Assembly (NCBI GenBank): GCA_035942035.1
Contig: DASZDK010000100.1
Span: 1-60,944 of the forward strand
Direction of reading: 5' to 3'
DNA: 60,944 bases
Origin: JAHWJR01 sp035942035
Lineage (GTDB): Bacteria; Actinomycetota; Acidimicrobiia; Acidimicrobiales; CADCSY01
In this document: positions 1 through 8,443 of the stretch, piece by piece
Layout of the letters: each line of letters opens with the position of its first letter
How positions within the stretch are numbered: position 1 is the first letter of the stretch
Translations under genes and position numbers: made by a program
Notes under the pieces: model-generated
The model's database searches: none
Told to the model about the DNA's origin: nothing
Seen by the model: only the letters and a program-made list of their open reading frames with translations

Positions 1-192
1 TACCGCTACGACTACGCCGCCTGGCGAGACGGCCTGCTCGAGCCCGGCCGGCGGACTGTCGCCCACGGTGGTGGCCGCACCGACCTGGAGCGGCTGTCGG
101 CCGCCTTCGTGCGCACCTGGGACCCGCCGGGCCCGACCGCGCCCGAGGCGCCGCTGACGGTGCCGGCGCCGGCGCCGGCACCGGCCTGGTGA
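1..192 (+). CDS. C-terminal end of an unrecognised protein (5' end outside window)
   Basis: An open frame runs from the first base to a TGA at 190-192 and gives 63 residues: a charged, Tyr/Arg-rich stretch followed by an Ala-Pro repeat tail. Third positions are G/C, so it is probably coding. I do not recognise the family. The next reading frame begins with a GTG overlapping this stop (GTGA at 189-192), so the two were probably an operon. The next gene is a decayed DmsB/DmsC-like protein, which would suit a molybdopterin oxidoreductase subunit here, but nothing in the 63 residues proves that. Confidence 0.5.
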   Translation, partial: YRYDYAAWRDGLLEPGRRTVAHGGGRTDLERLSAAFVRTWDPPGPTAPEAPLTVPAPAPAPAW

Positions 193-1080
193 CCGTCGCC
201 GGTGCGCTCGACCGGGCCGGCGCCGACGAGCTGCGGCGATCGACCACTACCTGGCCCGGGCCGACCCGACCCCGGTGGAGCGCTTCGTCCGGCGCCCGGC
301 GAGCGACGCCGTGCCCGCCCAGGCCCGCTACCACCGCGCGCTCGTCCCCCTGAGCCAGCCCGGGCCGGGCCAGCAGTACGGCTTCGTGGTCGACCTCGAC
401 GCCTGCACCGGGTGCAAGGCCTGCGTCACCGCCTGCCACGTCATGAACGGTCTGGACGACGGCGAATCGTGGCGCTCGGTGGGGGGGGTGCGGGCCCGGG
501 GGTGCCGAGCGTCCCTACCGCCAGACGGTGACCGCTTCGTGCCACCACTGCGTGGATCCGGCCTGCCTCCAGGGCTGCCCGGCCAACGCCTACGAGAAGG
601 ACCCGGTCACCGCGTGGTCGCCCACCTCGACGAGAGTTGCATCGGGTGCCGCTACTGAACCATGACTGCCCCTACGAGGTGCCCCGCTACAACCCCGCCC
701 GGGGGATCGTGCGCAAGTGCGACCTGTGCACCGACCGCCTGGAGGCGGGCGAGCGGTGGCGCCGGCTCCCGTGGCGCCGCTGGCGCTGCTGGCCGCGCTC
801 GCCACCGGCGCCCAGCTCCTCGTCGAGGTGGCCGTGCTGCGGCACCTGCGCCCCGGTGCTCGCGACGAGCTTCGCCGCACCGCCGTCCTGCTCACCTGGG
901 AGCTGCGCACCACGACGCAGTGGCGGTTCGGCACCGGTGGGCTGAGCATCCTGGCCCTCCTGGCGGTGGCCCCGGCCACCGCCTCTGCCGCCGCCCGGGC
1001 TCGTGCACCGATTCTGGTTGCCCGGGAGCCGGTGGGAACGATCCCAGGTGCTGGAGGCCGTCGCCCGGTTCTGGCGGTGA
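189..1080 (+). pseudogene. Decayed DmsB/DmsC-type Fe-S plus membrane-anchor protein
   Basis: Pieces of one protein are readable in different frames. The first is a start region (GTG at 189) followed, after a shift near 237, by a helix typical of this family. Next is a ferredoxin-like segment with CTGCKACVTACH (about 404-440). After a shift in the G-run near 481-488 comes CHHCVDPACLQGCPANAY (about 540-595), then CIGC (about 640). After a TGA where a Cys codon is expected (about 656) comes PYEVPRYNPARG plus CDLC (about 672-730). The frame then jumps near 755 into a hydrophobic anchor segment (VAPLALLAALATG) with no space for the rest of DmsB and the first anchor helices. A last frame shift could end the protein at the TGA at 1078-1080. 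In intact relatives, 4Fe-4S clusters pass electrons between a quinone-linked anchor and a molybdopterin subunit. At least four lesions plus an internal deletion argue for a pseudogene; sequencing error could explain only some of them. Confidence 0.75.
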
Positions 1081-1093
1081 CGGGAGACCTCGC

Positions 1094-3292
1094 TCAGGCG
1101 AGGTCGAAGCGGTCGAGGTTCATGACCTTGTCCCAGGCAGCCACGAAGTCACGCACGAACTTCTCCTTGGAGTCGTCACATGCGTGCACCTCGGCGATGG
1201 CTCGGAGCTGGGAGTTGGAACCGAAGACCAGGTCGACGGCGGTGGCGGTCCACTTGAGCTCGCCCGTCACCCGATCGTGGCCCTCGTACACGTTCTCCGA
1301 GGAGACGGAGGGCTTCCACTCCGTGCCCATGTCGAGCAGGTTCACGAAGAAGTCGTTGGTCAAGGTCTCGGGTCGGTCGGTGAAGACGCCGTGCCGGGAG
1401 CGCCCGAAGTTCGCGTTCAGGGCCCGCATGCCGCCGACCAGCACCGTCATCTCCGGAGCAGTCAGGGTCAACAGGTTGGCCCGGTCGAGCAGCAAGGTCT
1501 CCGCCGGCAGCTTTTCTCCGGCTCGGAGGTAGTTGCGGAACCCGTCTGCGGGCGGTTCCAGCACGGAAAAGGTTTCGCCGTCGGTCTGGTCCTGCGAGGC
1601 GTCCGTGCGCCCCGGCGCGAACGGGACCGTGACGTCGTGCCCGGCATTCCTCGCCGCCTGCTCGATGGCCGCGCTACCGCCCAGGACGATCAGGTCGGCC
1701 AGCGAGACCCTCGTCCCGCCCGACTGCGAGCTGTTGAAGTCGTCCTGGATCTGCTCGAGGGTCGCCAGCACCGTGGCCAGCTCGGCCGGTTCGTTGGCCT
1801 CCCAGTGCTTTTGCGGGTTCAGGCGGATCCGGGCCCCGTTGGCTCCGCCACGCTTGTCGGTGCCGCGGAAGCTCGCCGCCGAGGCCCACGCGGTGGAGAC
1901 CAGCTGTGAGACGGACAGTTCCGATGCGAGGATCGTGCCCTTGAGAGCAGCGATGTCGTCGTCGCCGATCAGGTCGTGGTCGACCTCGGGGACGGGGTCC
2001 TGCCACAGCTGCGGCTCAGGGACCCATGGGCCGAGGTAGCGGGAGCCGGGCCCCATGTCACGGTGCAAAAGCTTGAACCACGCCTTGGCGAACGCTTCTG
2101 CGAACTGGTCAGGGTGCTCGTGGAAGCGCTTGGCGATGGGCCCGTAGATCGGATCCAGCTTCAGCGCGAGGTCCGTCGTCAGCATCATGGGGGCGTGCCG
2201 CTTCGACGGATCATGGGCGTCGGGCACGGTGCCCTGGGCCTCGGGGTCCTTGGGGGTCCACTGCTTGGCGCCGGCGGGGCTCTCCGTGAGCTCCCAGTCG
2301 TAGTCGAACAGGTTGTCGAGGAACCCGTTGTCCCACGTCGTCGGCTGTTTTGTCCACGCCCCCTCCAGCCCGCTGGTCAGCGTGTCGGCGCCCTTGCCGG
2401 TGCCGAAGGTGTTCTTCCAGCCGAGGCCCTGGTGCTCGACGGGACATGCCTCGGGTTCCGGGCCGACGTATTCCGCGCTGACCGCACCATGGCACTTGCC
2501 GAAGGTGTGGCCACCGGCGATGAGGGCGACCGTCTCCTCGTCGTTCATGGCCATCCGAGTGAACGTCGCTCGGATGTCGATGGCGGCGGCCAACGGGTCG
2601 GGGTTGCCGTTGGGCCCCTCCGGGTTCACATAGATGAGGCCCATCTGCACGGCGCCGAACGGACCGGTGAGCTCCCGGTCGTCGCCGCTGTAGCGCTCGT
2701 CGCCGAGCCACGTGTCCTCAGGGCCCCAGAAGATCTCCTCGGGCTCCCAGATGTCCTCGCGCCCGAAGCCGAAGCCGAACGTCTCGAACCCCATCGATTC
2801 CAGGGCACAGTTGCCGGCGAAGACGATCAGATCGGCCCAGGAGATCTTCCGGCCGTACTTCTGCTTGACCGGCCAGAGCAACCGGCGGGCCTTGTCGAGG
2901 TTGGCGTTGTCCGGCCAACTGTTGAGCGGTGCGAAGCGCTGAGCGCCGTCGCCACCACCGCCCCGGCCGTCGGCGATGCGGTACGTGCCTGCGGCGTGCC
3001 AGGTCATCCGGATGAACAGCGGCCCGTAGTGGCCGTAGTCGGCCGGCCACCAGTCCTGCGAGGTCGTCATCACCTCGGCGATGTCCCGCTTGAGCGCGTC
3101 GAGGTCGAGGGTCTTGAACTCCTTCGCGTAGTCGAACTCCTCGCCCATCGGATCGGACAGGGGCGAGTGCTGGTGGAGAACCTGCAGATCCAGCTGGTTC
3201 GGCCACCAGTCCCGGTTCGTCCGAGGCCGAGTCCGCTCGGGAGTCGGGGACGGGAGTACTGGGTTCTCGCTCTCGCTGCCGCTGTCAGTCAC
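1094..3292 (-). CDS. katG: Catalase-peroxidase KatG
   Basis: A bifunctional heme catalase and peroxidase of 732 aa, the normal family length, cytoplasmic. The distal triad is visible in RMTWHAAG (Arg95, Trp98, His99), the proximal heme ligand in AGGHTFGKCHG (His262). Tyr221 (GLIYVNPEG) and Met247 (RMAMNDEE) together with Trp98 give the Met-Tyr-Trp adduct needed for catalase activity. A second, non-heme KatG-type domain fills the C-terminal half. GTG is chosen as start because GAAGGAGAA lies just upstream. The gene follows furA by 79 bp on the same strand, the classic furA-katG arrangement of mycobacteria and streptomycetes, so peroxide control through FurA is likely. Complete and ordinary. 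Confidence 0.98.
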   Translation of the reverse strand: MTDSGSESENPVLPSPTPERTRPRTNRDWWPNQLDLQVLHQHSPLSDPMGEEFDYAKEFKTLDLDALKRDIAEVMTTSQDWWPADYGHYGPLFIRMTWHAAGTYRIADGRGGGGDGAQRFAPLNSWPDNANLDKARRLLWPVKQKYGRKISWADLIVFAGNCALESMGFETFGFGFGREDIWEPEEIFWGPEDTWLGDERYSGDDRELTGPFGAVQMGLIYVNPEGPNGNPDPLAAAIDIRATFTRMAMNDEETVALIAGGHTFGKCHGAVSAEYVGPEPEACPVEHQGLGWKNTFGTGKGADTLTSGLEGAWTKQPTTWDNGFLDNLFDYDWELTESPAGAKQWTPKDPEAQGTVPDAHDPSKRHAPMMLTTDLALKLDPIYGPIAKRFHEHPDQFAEAFAKAWFKLLHRDMGPGSRYLGPWVPEPQLWQDPVPEVDHDLIGDDDIAALKGTILASELSVSQLVSTAWASAASFRGTDKRGGANGARIRLNPQKHWEANEPAELATVLATLEQIQDDFNSSQSGGTRVSLADLIVLGGSAAIEQAARNAGHDVTVPFAPGRTDASQDQTDGETFSVLEPPADGFRNYLRAGEKLPAETLLLDRANLLTLTAPEMTVLVGGMRALNANFGRSRHGVFTDRPETLTNDFFVNLLDMGTEWKPSVSSENVYEGHDRVTGELKWTATAVDLVFGSNSQLRAIAEVHACDDSKEKFVRDFVAAWDKVMNLDRFDLA

Positions 3293-3371
3293 GTCGGTCC
3301 TTCTCCTTCATCGCTTGGTTGCCGTGGATCAAAGGCTGTGTCGCCCAGCTGTCGTCGCACGCTTGCCGCTC

Positions 3372-3815
3372 TCATCCGCCGGGCGAGACGGATGGGCGCA
3401 CCGCGCACTCGGGGCACCGGCCCCAGTAGGTGACCTCGGCTTCGTCGATCTCGTAGCCCGAGCCGTCGGCGGCCGTGAGGCACGGCGTGTCGCCGACGGC
3501 GCAGTCGACGTCGACCATCCGCCTGCACGTGCGGCAGACGAGGTGATGGTGGTTGTCCCCGACCCGGCCCTCGTAGCGGGCCGAGGACCCGGCCGGTTGG
3601 ATGCGCCGGAAGAGGCCCTTGTCGGTGAGGGCGGCGAGGGCGTCGTACACTGCCTGACGCGAGATGGCGCCGATGTCGGCCCGTACGACCGTGTAGACGT
3701 CGTCAGCGGTGCTGTGCGGTCGGTCGGACACCGCATGGAGCACCGCCAGCCGCTGGGCCGTGACGTGCATGCCGTGCCGGCGGAGAAGCGCAGCCGATGG
3801 TTCCTTGCTGGGCAC
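3372..3815 (-). CDS. furA: Fur-family regulator FurA, probable peroxide/iron sensor of katG
   Basis: A 147-aa Fur-family repressor. The N-terminal winged helix covers about residues 1-80, with recognition-helix region AISRQAVYDAL. The dimerisation domain has the HHHLVCRTC signature (His89-91, Cys94, Cys97) and a second CPEC pair (Cys134, Cys137), which together form the structural zinc site. In actinobacteria, proteins of this type encoded directly before katG repress both genes and release on oxidation. The start is GTG. The gene lies 54 bp after the hemY stop, and that gap contains a possible operator. It could instead respond mainly to iron or zinc; the katG neighbour makes peroxide the best guess. 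Confidence 0.93.
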   Translation of the reverse strand: MPSKEPSAALLRRHGMHVTAQRLAVLHAVSDRPHSTADDVYTVVRADIGAISRQAVYDALAALTDKGLFRRIQPAGSSARYEGRVGDNHHHLVCRTCRRMVDVDCAVGDTPCLTAADGSGYEIDEAEVTYWGRCPECAVRPSVSPGG

Positions 3816-3869
3816 GTCCGCAACCTAGCGCCGATGCTGGAGGGAGTCCAGATCTTGGTGCACCCGAGT
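3816..3869 (-). promoter_or_regulatory. Possible furA-katG promoter/operator
   Basis: The 54-bp gap upstream of furA holds the interrupted inverted repeat CTGGAGGGAGTCCAG (3837-3851) next to the near-palindrome CCAGATCTTGG (3848-3858). Autoregulatory FurA sites in actinobacteria lie at this position. The match to a known FurA box is only approximate. Confidence 0.35.
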
Positions 3870-5270
3870 TCACGACGGAGGGGACGCCGCCTCGAGCGCT
3901 CGCCGGGCCGCCACCCGCCCCGAGCCGATGCAGGCGGGCAGGCCGACGCCGGCGAGGGCGGCGCCGGCCAGGCTCACGCCGGGGAGGCGGGTGGCCAGCT
4001 CCTCCTCAGCGGCGGCCATGCGGCCCAGGTGCCCCGGCGCGTACTGGGGGAAGGCGCCGGGCCAGCGGGTGACCCGCACCTCGCTCGGCGGGGCGGTGAT
4101 GCCCAGCGCGGCGCCCAGCTCCAGGCGCAGCCGGGCGACCACGGCGTCGTCGTCGAGAGCCGAGGCCCGCTCGTCGCCCGCCCGCCCGGCCGAGGCCCGC
4201 AGGAGCACCTGCCCGGGCCGGGCCAGGTGGGCCCACTTGCTCGAGGCCCACGAGCAGGCAGTCATGAGCCGCCCCTGGCCGGCGGCGACCACGAAGCCGC
4301 TCCCGTCGAGCGGCCGGGGCACCGCGGAGTCCGGGTAGGCCAGGGCGACCAGGGCGACCGATGCGTGGTCGATGGCGGCGAGGGTGGCCCCGGCGCCGGG
4401 CGCGTGGGGCGCCACCAGCCGGCCGGCGGCGGGGGCGGGGAGCGCCACCACCACGGCGTCGGCAACGACGGGGCCCGAGGCGGTGGTCACCACGTAGGTG
4501 CCGTCCCCGCCGGGCGCCAGCGCCCGCACCGCCTCGCCGGTGCGCACCTCGGCGCCGGCGGCGTCCAGCCGGCTGGACAGGGCGTCGACCAGCCGACCCA
4601 GCCCCCCGGGAATGGTGAGGAACACCGGGCCGGCGCCGGCGCCGGAACCCGTCCCCGCGGTCACCGCCCGCACCCCCCGCACCAGGCTGGGCGAGCGGCG
4701 GGCGGCGGCGGCCAGCTGGGGGGCGCAGACCTCGATGCTCAGCCGGTCGGTGGTGCCGGCGTTGATGCCCCCGACCAGGGGGTCGACCAGGCGCCGGTGG
4801 ACCTCGGCGCCGAGCCGGCGCCGGACCACCGTCCCGAGGGCGGCGTCGCCTGCCAGCGGCCGGCCGGGCAGGAGGGGCTCGAGGGCGGCGCGGGCCAGGC
4901 CGACGGGCGAGAGCACGCCGGCGCGGGCGAGGGGGCCCAGCCGGGTGGGGACGCCGAGGACCGTGCCGGCGGGCAGCGGCCGCAGCCGCCCACCCACCCA
5001 CACCCATGCCGTGGTCGCCGCCGGGGCCACCAGCTCGTCCTCCAGCCCCAGCTCCCGGCACAGCGCCACCGCCTCCGGTCGGCGGGCCAGGAAGGCGTCG
5101 GGCCCCAGGTCGAGGTCCGTCCCGGCGAAGGCCTCGGTGCGGACCTTGCCGCCCAGGCGCTCGCCGGCCTCGCACAGCGTCACCGTCACGCCGGGCCGGC
5201 CCGCCAACTCGTGGGCGGCGCTGAGGCCGGCGATCCCGCCGCCCACCACCACGACCCTCGCTGGCGCCAC
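3870..5270 (-). CDS. hemY: Protoporphyrinogen/coproporphyrinogen oxidase (HemY/CgoX, HemG-type annotation)
   Basis: An FAD flavoprotein of 466 aa that removes six electrons from the porphyrinogen late in heme synthesis. The N-terminal dinucleotide-binding motif VVVVGGGIAGLSAAHEL (from residue 6) is followed by EAGERLGGKVRT. The middle carries LVDPLVGGINAGT and the C-terminus GVGLPACIGSGR, both typical of this oxidase. GTG at 5270 is chosen because it sits just before the Rossmann strand and 17 bp after the hemH stop. The gene order hemE-hemH-hemY is the same as in Gram-positive bacteria that use the coproporphyrin route, so coproporphyrinogen III is the more likely substrate. That route also needs hemQ/chdC, which is not in this window. 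Confidence 0.93.
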   Translation of the reverse strand: MAPARVVVVGGGIAGLSAAHELAGRPGVTVTLCEAGERLGGKVRTEAFAGTDLDLGPDAFLARRPEAVALCRELGLEDELVAPAATTAWVWVGGRLRPLPAGTVLGVPTRLGPLARAGVLSPVGLARAALEPLLPGRPLAGDAALGTVVRRRLGAEVHRRLVDPLVGGINAGTTDRLSIEVCAPQLAAAARRSPSLVRGVRAVTAGTGSGAGAGPVFLTIPGGLGRLVDALSSRLDAAGAEVRTGEAVRALAPGGDGTYVVTTASGPVVADAVVVALPAPAAGRLVAPHAPGAGATLAAIDHASVALVALAYPDSAVPRPLDGSGFVVAAGQGRLMTACSWASSKWAHLARPGQVLLRASAGRAGDERASALDDDAVVARLRLELGAALGITAPPSEVRVTRWPGAFPQYAPGHLGRMAAAEEELATRLPGVSLAGAALAGVGLPACIGSGRVAARRALEAASPPS

Positions 5271-5287
5271 CTCGCTGCCGCCGGGGC

Positions 5288-6220
5288 TCAGTCGCCGGCC
5301 AGGGCCACCAGGCGGTCGGCCAGGGCGCCCAGCACGCGGGGGTCGTCGTTGGGCACGGCGGTGCGGGCGAAGGCCAACCCGAGCTCGCCGGCGCGGGCCC
5401 GGGCCTCGATGTCGAGGTCGTAGAGCACCTCGAGGTGGTCGGACACGAACCCGCAGGGGCACACCAGCACCCCCTCGGCCCGCCCGGTGCCGGCCAGGTC
5501 GGTGAGCACGGTCAGCAGGTCGGGCCCCAGCCACGGCTCGGGGGTGCGCCCGGCGCTCTGCCAGGCGACGGCCCAGCCGGCCCATGGCGCCAGCCCCACC
5601 TCGACGGCCACCGCCGCCGCCGTCTCCCGCACCCGGTCGGCGTAGCCGTCGCCGGCGGCGAGCACCCGCTGGGGCAGGGAGTGGGCGCTGAACAGCACCT
5701 TGGTGGCGGCCGGCAGTCCCTCCAGCCCCTGGCGGACCTGGTCGGCCAGGAAGGCGAGGTAGGTGGGCTCGAGGTGCCAACCTTCGACGGCGGCCACCGG
5801 GGTTCCGGGTCGGAGCTCGTCGGCCTGCGCCCGCAGCCGGCCCAGGTACTCGCCCACCGAGGCGGCGCTGTAGTGGGGGGCGAGCACGAGGCCGATCAGG
5901 CGCTCGGCGCCGGTGGCGAGGAGGCGCTCGACGGCGTCCTCCACGAACGGCGGGGCGTGCTTGTAGCCCACCTCCACGTGGAAGCGCCCCGCGGCCCGCG
6001 CCTCGAGGGCGCCGGCCACCACCGCCGCCTGGGCCTCGGTGCGCCGGGCCAGCGGCGACATCCCGCCGATGGCGGCGTAGCGGCGGGCCAGGTCGTCGAG
6101 CAGCTCGGGCGACGGCGGCCGGCCCCGCCGGACGTGGGTGTAGTAGGACTCGACGTCGTCGGGCCGGCGCGGGGTCCCGTAGGCCATGACCGCCACGCCC
6201 ACGGGGGCGGCGTCGCTCAC
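5288..6220 (-). CDS. hemH: Ferrochelatase (coproporphyrin type likely)
   Basis: 310 aa. It inserts Fe2+ into the porphyrin ring. Visible family features are the N-terminal VMAYGTPRRPDDVESYY, the KHAPPFVEDAV segment carrying a conserved His, LFSAHSLPQRV, and the C-terminal CPCGFVSDHLEVLYDLD. The start GTG at 6220 overlaps the hemE stop (GTGA, 6217-6220), so translation is probably coupled. Membrane segments are absent, as expected for the soluble Gram-positive type. The CPC pair may relate to the Fe-S cluster described in some actinobacterial ferrochelatases, but I cannot confirm a full ligand set. Confidence 0.95.
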   Translation of the reverse strand: MSDAAPVGVAVMAYGTPRRPDDVESYYTHVRRGRPPSPELLDDLARRYAAIGGMSPLARRTEAQAAVVAGALEARAAGRFHVEVGYKHAPPFVEDAVERLLATGAERLIGLVLAPHYSAASVGEYLGRLRAQADELRPGTPVAAVEGWHLEPTYLAFLADQVRQGLEGLPAATKVLFSAHSLPQRVLAAGDGYADRVRETAAAVAVEVGLAPWAGWAVAWQSAGRTPEPWLGPDLLTVLTDLAGTGRAEGVLVCPCGFVSDHLEVLYDLDIEARARAGELGLAFARTAVPNDDPRVLGALADRLVALAGD

Positions 6221-7380
6221 CCCGGGTCGGCCGCCGGCTCGGCCGCCGGCTCCACCGCACCCTCGGCCGAGGTCCCGCCGGCGCCGGCGCCCTCGGCGTG
6301 CACGAGCTCGACCACCCGTCGCAGCGCTCCAGGATCGGTCTCGGGCAGCACGCCCCAGCCGAGGTTGAACACGTGCCCCGGCCGCCCCCCGTTGGCGGCC
6401 AGCACCTCGTGCACCTTGGTGTCGAGGACCTCGGGAGGAGCGAACAGGGCGGTGGGGTCGAGGTTGCCCTGCACCGCCAACGGTCCCAGGCGGCGGCGGG
6501 CGGCGTCGAGCGGTGTCCGCCAGTCGACCCCGACGACGTCGGCCCCGGCCTGGCCCACGGCTTCGAGGAGGTGGCCCGCCCCCACGGCGAAGTGGATCCG
6601 GGGCACCCCATTGCCGGCGAGCCCGTCGAGGATCCGCGCCGAGGCCGGCTGGGCGTAGCGGCGGTAGTCGGCCTCCGACAGGGCCCCGGCCCACGAGTCG
6701 AACAGCTGGACGGCCTGGGCGCCGGCGGCCACCTGGGCGTCGAGGGCAGCCAGGGTGATGTCGGCCAGCCGCTCCACCAGGAGCGCCCACAGCGCCGGGT
6801 CGCCGTACATGAGCGCCTTGGTTCGGCGGTAGTCGTTGGACTTGCCCCCTTCCACCAGGTAGCTGGCCAGCGTGAAGGGGGCGCCGGCGAAACCGATGAG
6901 GGCCACGCCGGCCGGCAGCTCCCGGCGCACCAGGCGGATGGTCTCGGCCACGTAGGGCAGGTCGGTCGCCGGCTCCAGGGGCCGGAGGCGGTCGAGGTCG
7001 GCGGCGGAGCGGAAGGGCTGGTGGACGACCGGTCCCCGGTCGGGGGAGATGTCGATGCCCGACAGCACCGCTTCCAGCGGAGTGACGATGTCGCTGAACA
7101 GGATGGCGGCGTCGACGCCCAGCCGGCGCACCGGCTGCAGCGTCACCTCGGCGGCCAGCTCTGGCTGGCGCACGATCTCGGAGAACGCGTAGCGGGCCCG
7201 CAGCTCGCGGTACTCGGGCAGCGAGCGCCCGGCCTGGCGCATGAACCACACCGGGACCGTCGACGTGGGCCGGCCCCGGCAGGCGTCGAGCAGGACCGGC
7301 GCCGGCGGGGGCGGCGCGTCGGGGAGGGCGTGGCACACCTCGGCCACCGTACCGGCGGGCCGCGGCGAGGCTGCTCTCAC
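6217..7380 (-). CDS. hemE: Uroporphyrinogen decarboxylase
   Basis: 387 aa. It converts uroporphyrinogen III to coproporphyrinogen III by four decarboxylations; cytoplasmic, no cofactor. The substrate-binding signature VPVWFMRQAGRSLPEYRE lies at residues 42-59, followed by FSDIVTPLEA and, later, GFAGAPFTLASYLVEGG. The GTG start at 7380 overlaps the stop of the patatin-like gene (7377-7380), which supports it, although it gives an N-terminal leader some 30 residues longer than usual; an internal start is possible. The C-terminus ends in a low-complexity tail from a duplicated 12-bp unit near 6231-6254. First of the three heme genes transcribed toward furA-katG. Confidence 0.96.
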   Translation of the reverse strand: MRAASPRPAGTVAEVCHALPDAPPPPAPVLLDACRGRPTSTVPVWFMRQAGRSLPEYRELRARYAFSEIVRQPELAAEVTLQPVRRLGVDAAILFSDIVTPLEAVLSGIDISPDRGPVVHQPFRSAADLDRLRPLEPATDLPYVAETIRLVRRELPAGVALIGFAGAPFTLASYLVEGGKSNDYRRTKALMYGDPALWALLVERLADITLAALDAQVAAGAQAVQLFDSWAGALSEADYRRYAQPASARILDGLAGNGVPRIHFAVGAGHLLEAVGQAGADVVGVDWRTPLDAARRRLGPLAVQGNLDPTALFAPPEVLDTKVHEVLAANGGRPGHVFNLGWGVLPETDPGALRRVVELVHAEGAGAGGTSAEGAVEPAAEPAADPG

Positions 7381-8333
7381 CGGCGCTGCGCCGCTGCCGC
7401 CAGCGCCGACCGTTCCCAGGCCACCTCCGGGCGATCCAGTCGCCGCCGCACCCCGGCCCGGGACTGCTCGGCCACCGCCACTCGGCGATCGAAGTCCATG
7501 GAGGCGGCGATGCCCCCCATCACCGCCAGGTCGTCAGGCTCGGGCTCGAGCACCAGGACGGGCGTCCCCTGCCGGCGCAGCGCCAACAGCTCCCGCCGTA
7601 GCCGGGCGGCGTGGGCCAGGCGCTGGGCCCGGGCCGGGCCGGGCGGCCGGCGGCGAAGCCGGCGTTGGCCGGCGGCCGGGCGCAGGGACAGCGGTGCCGA
7701 CACCACCACCAGGTCGAGGCCGGCGCCGGCCAGGACGTCGGCGTTGGTGGCGGAGTGGGCGCCGCCGTCGACGTGGTCGTGCCCGCCGACGGGCACGGGC
7801 GTGAAGAACCCGGCCATGGCGCAGGACGCTGCCACGGCGGTCCCCACGTCGACGTGGACTCCCGCGTCGCGCCCGAACACCACCCGCCGGCCGTCATCGA
7901 GGCGGACGGCGCACACCCACAGAGGGTCCTCGGGCCAGCGCCGGTCGGACAGGCCGGCTACCGCATCGCGGATGATGGCGGGGTCGCGGCGGCCGCGGGG
8001 CAGCAGCCCGGCCGCCGCCAGCCCGGGCCGCAGCCGCCACGGCGCCAGCGCCCGCACGGCCAGCGAGAGGCAGGCCGGGCGGCGGGAGGGCGGTCCCACC
8101 ACGGGATGGGGTCGGCTGAGCGGGGCCGCGCCCACCCCCGGGCGCAGGAGGTCGTAGGGATGGAAGCCGGCCCGCAGCTCCGCGCCGGTCACCGCCCCCG
8201 CCGAGGTCCCCACCACCACGGCCGCCCGGCGGGCGTCCCAGCCGGTGGCGTCGGCCAGGGCGGCGCCCACCCCCAGGTGCCAGGCGTGGCCCACGAGCCC
8301 CCCGCCGCCCAGCACCAGCCCGATGCCTCCCAC
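7377..8333 (-). CDS. Patatin-like phospholipase family protein
   Basis: 318 aa. A predicted serine lipid acyl hydrolase of the patatin/RssA type. The glycine-rich oxyanion loop LVLGGGGLVGHAWHLGV is at residues 6-22, the nucleophile elbow GTSAG at 42-46 (Ser44), and the catalytic Asp in VDGGAHSATNAD near residue 190, giving the expected Ser-Asp dyad. The GTG start at 8333 is chosen because the conserved domain begins immediately after it; longer starts exist upstream. Its stop overlaps hemE, so it may be the first gene of the heme operon. Substrate unknown. The divergent promoter region toward the helicase gene is 110 bp. Confidence 0.85.
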   Translation of the reverse strand: MGGIGLVLGGGGLVGHAWHLGVGAALADATGWDARRAAVVVGTSAGAVTGAELRAGFHPYDLLRPGVGAAPLSRPHPVVGPPSRRPACLSLAVRALAPWRLRPGLAAAGLLPRGRRDPAIIRDAVAGLSDRRWPEDPLWVCAVRLDDGRRVVFGRDAGVHVDVGTAVAASCAMAGFFTPVPVGGHDHVDGGAHSATNADVLAGAGLDLVVVSAPLSLRPAAGQRRLRRRPPGPARAQRLAHAARLRRELLALRRQGTPVLVLEPEPDDLAVMGGIAASMDFDRRVAVAEQSRAGVRRRLDRPEVAWERSALAAAAQRR

Positions 8334-8443
8334 CGACCCGAGGGTACGAGTGCCGGGCGCTCGGGCGGGTGTGTCGACCGGCCCCGGTCCGGCCCACGGC
8401 GCCGTAGCATGGCCGGTCCCCATTCGACGACCCGACGAGGGCC

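Noticed and set aside
161..186. GCCGGC-rich repeat near the window start
   Set aside because: Simple codons for an Ala-Pro tail in a GC-rich gene, not a mobile or regulatory repeat.
3315..5423. 702-codon open frame on the plus strand across furA and hemY
   Set aside because: Arg/Gly/Ala/Pro-rich translation without domains; antisense to well-supported genes. Such long shadows are normal at this GC content.
6231..6254. Duplicated 12-bp unit GGCCGCCGGCTC
   Set aside because: Lies in the low-complexity C-terminal tail of hemE; likely replication slippage without further meaning.
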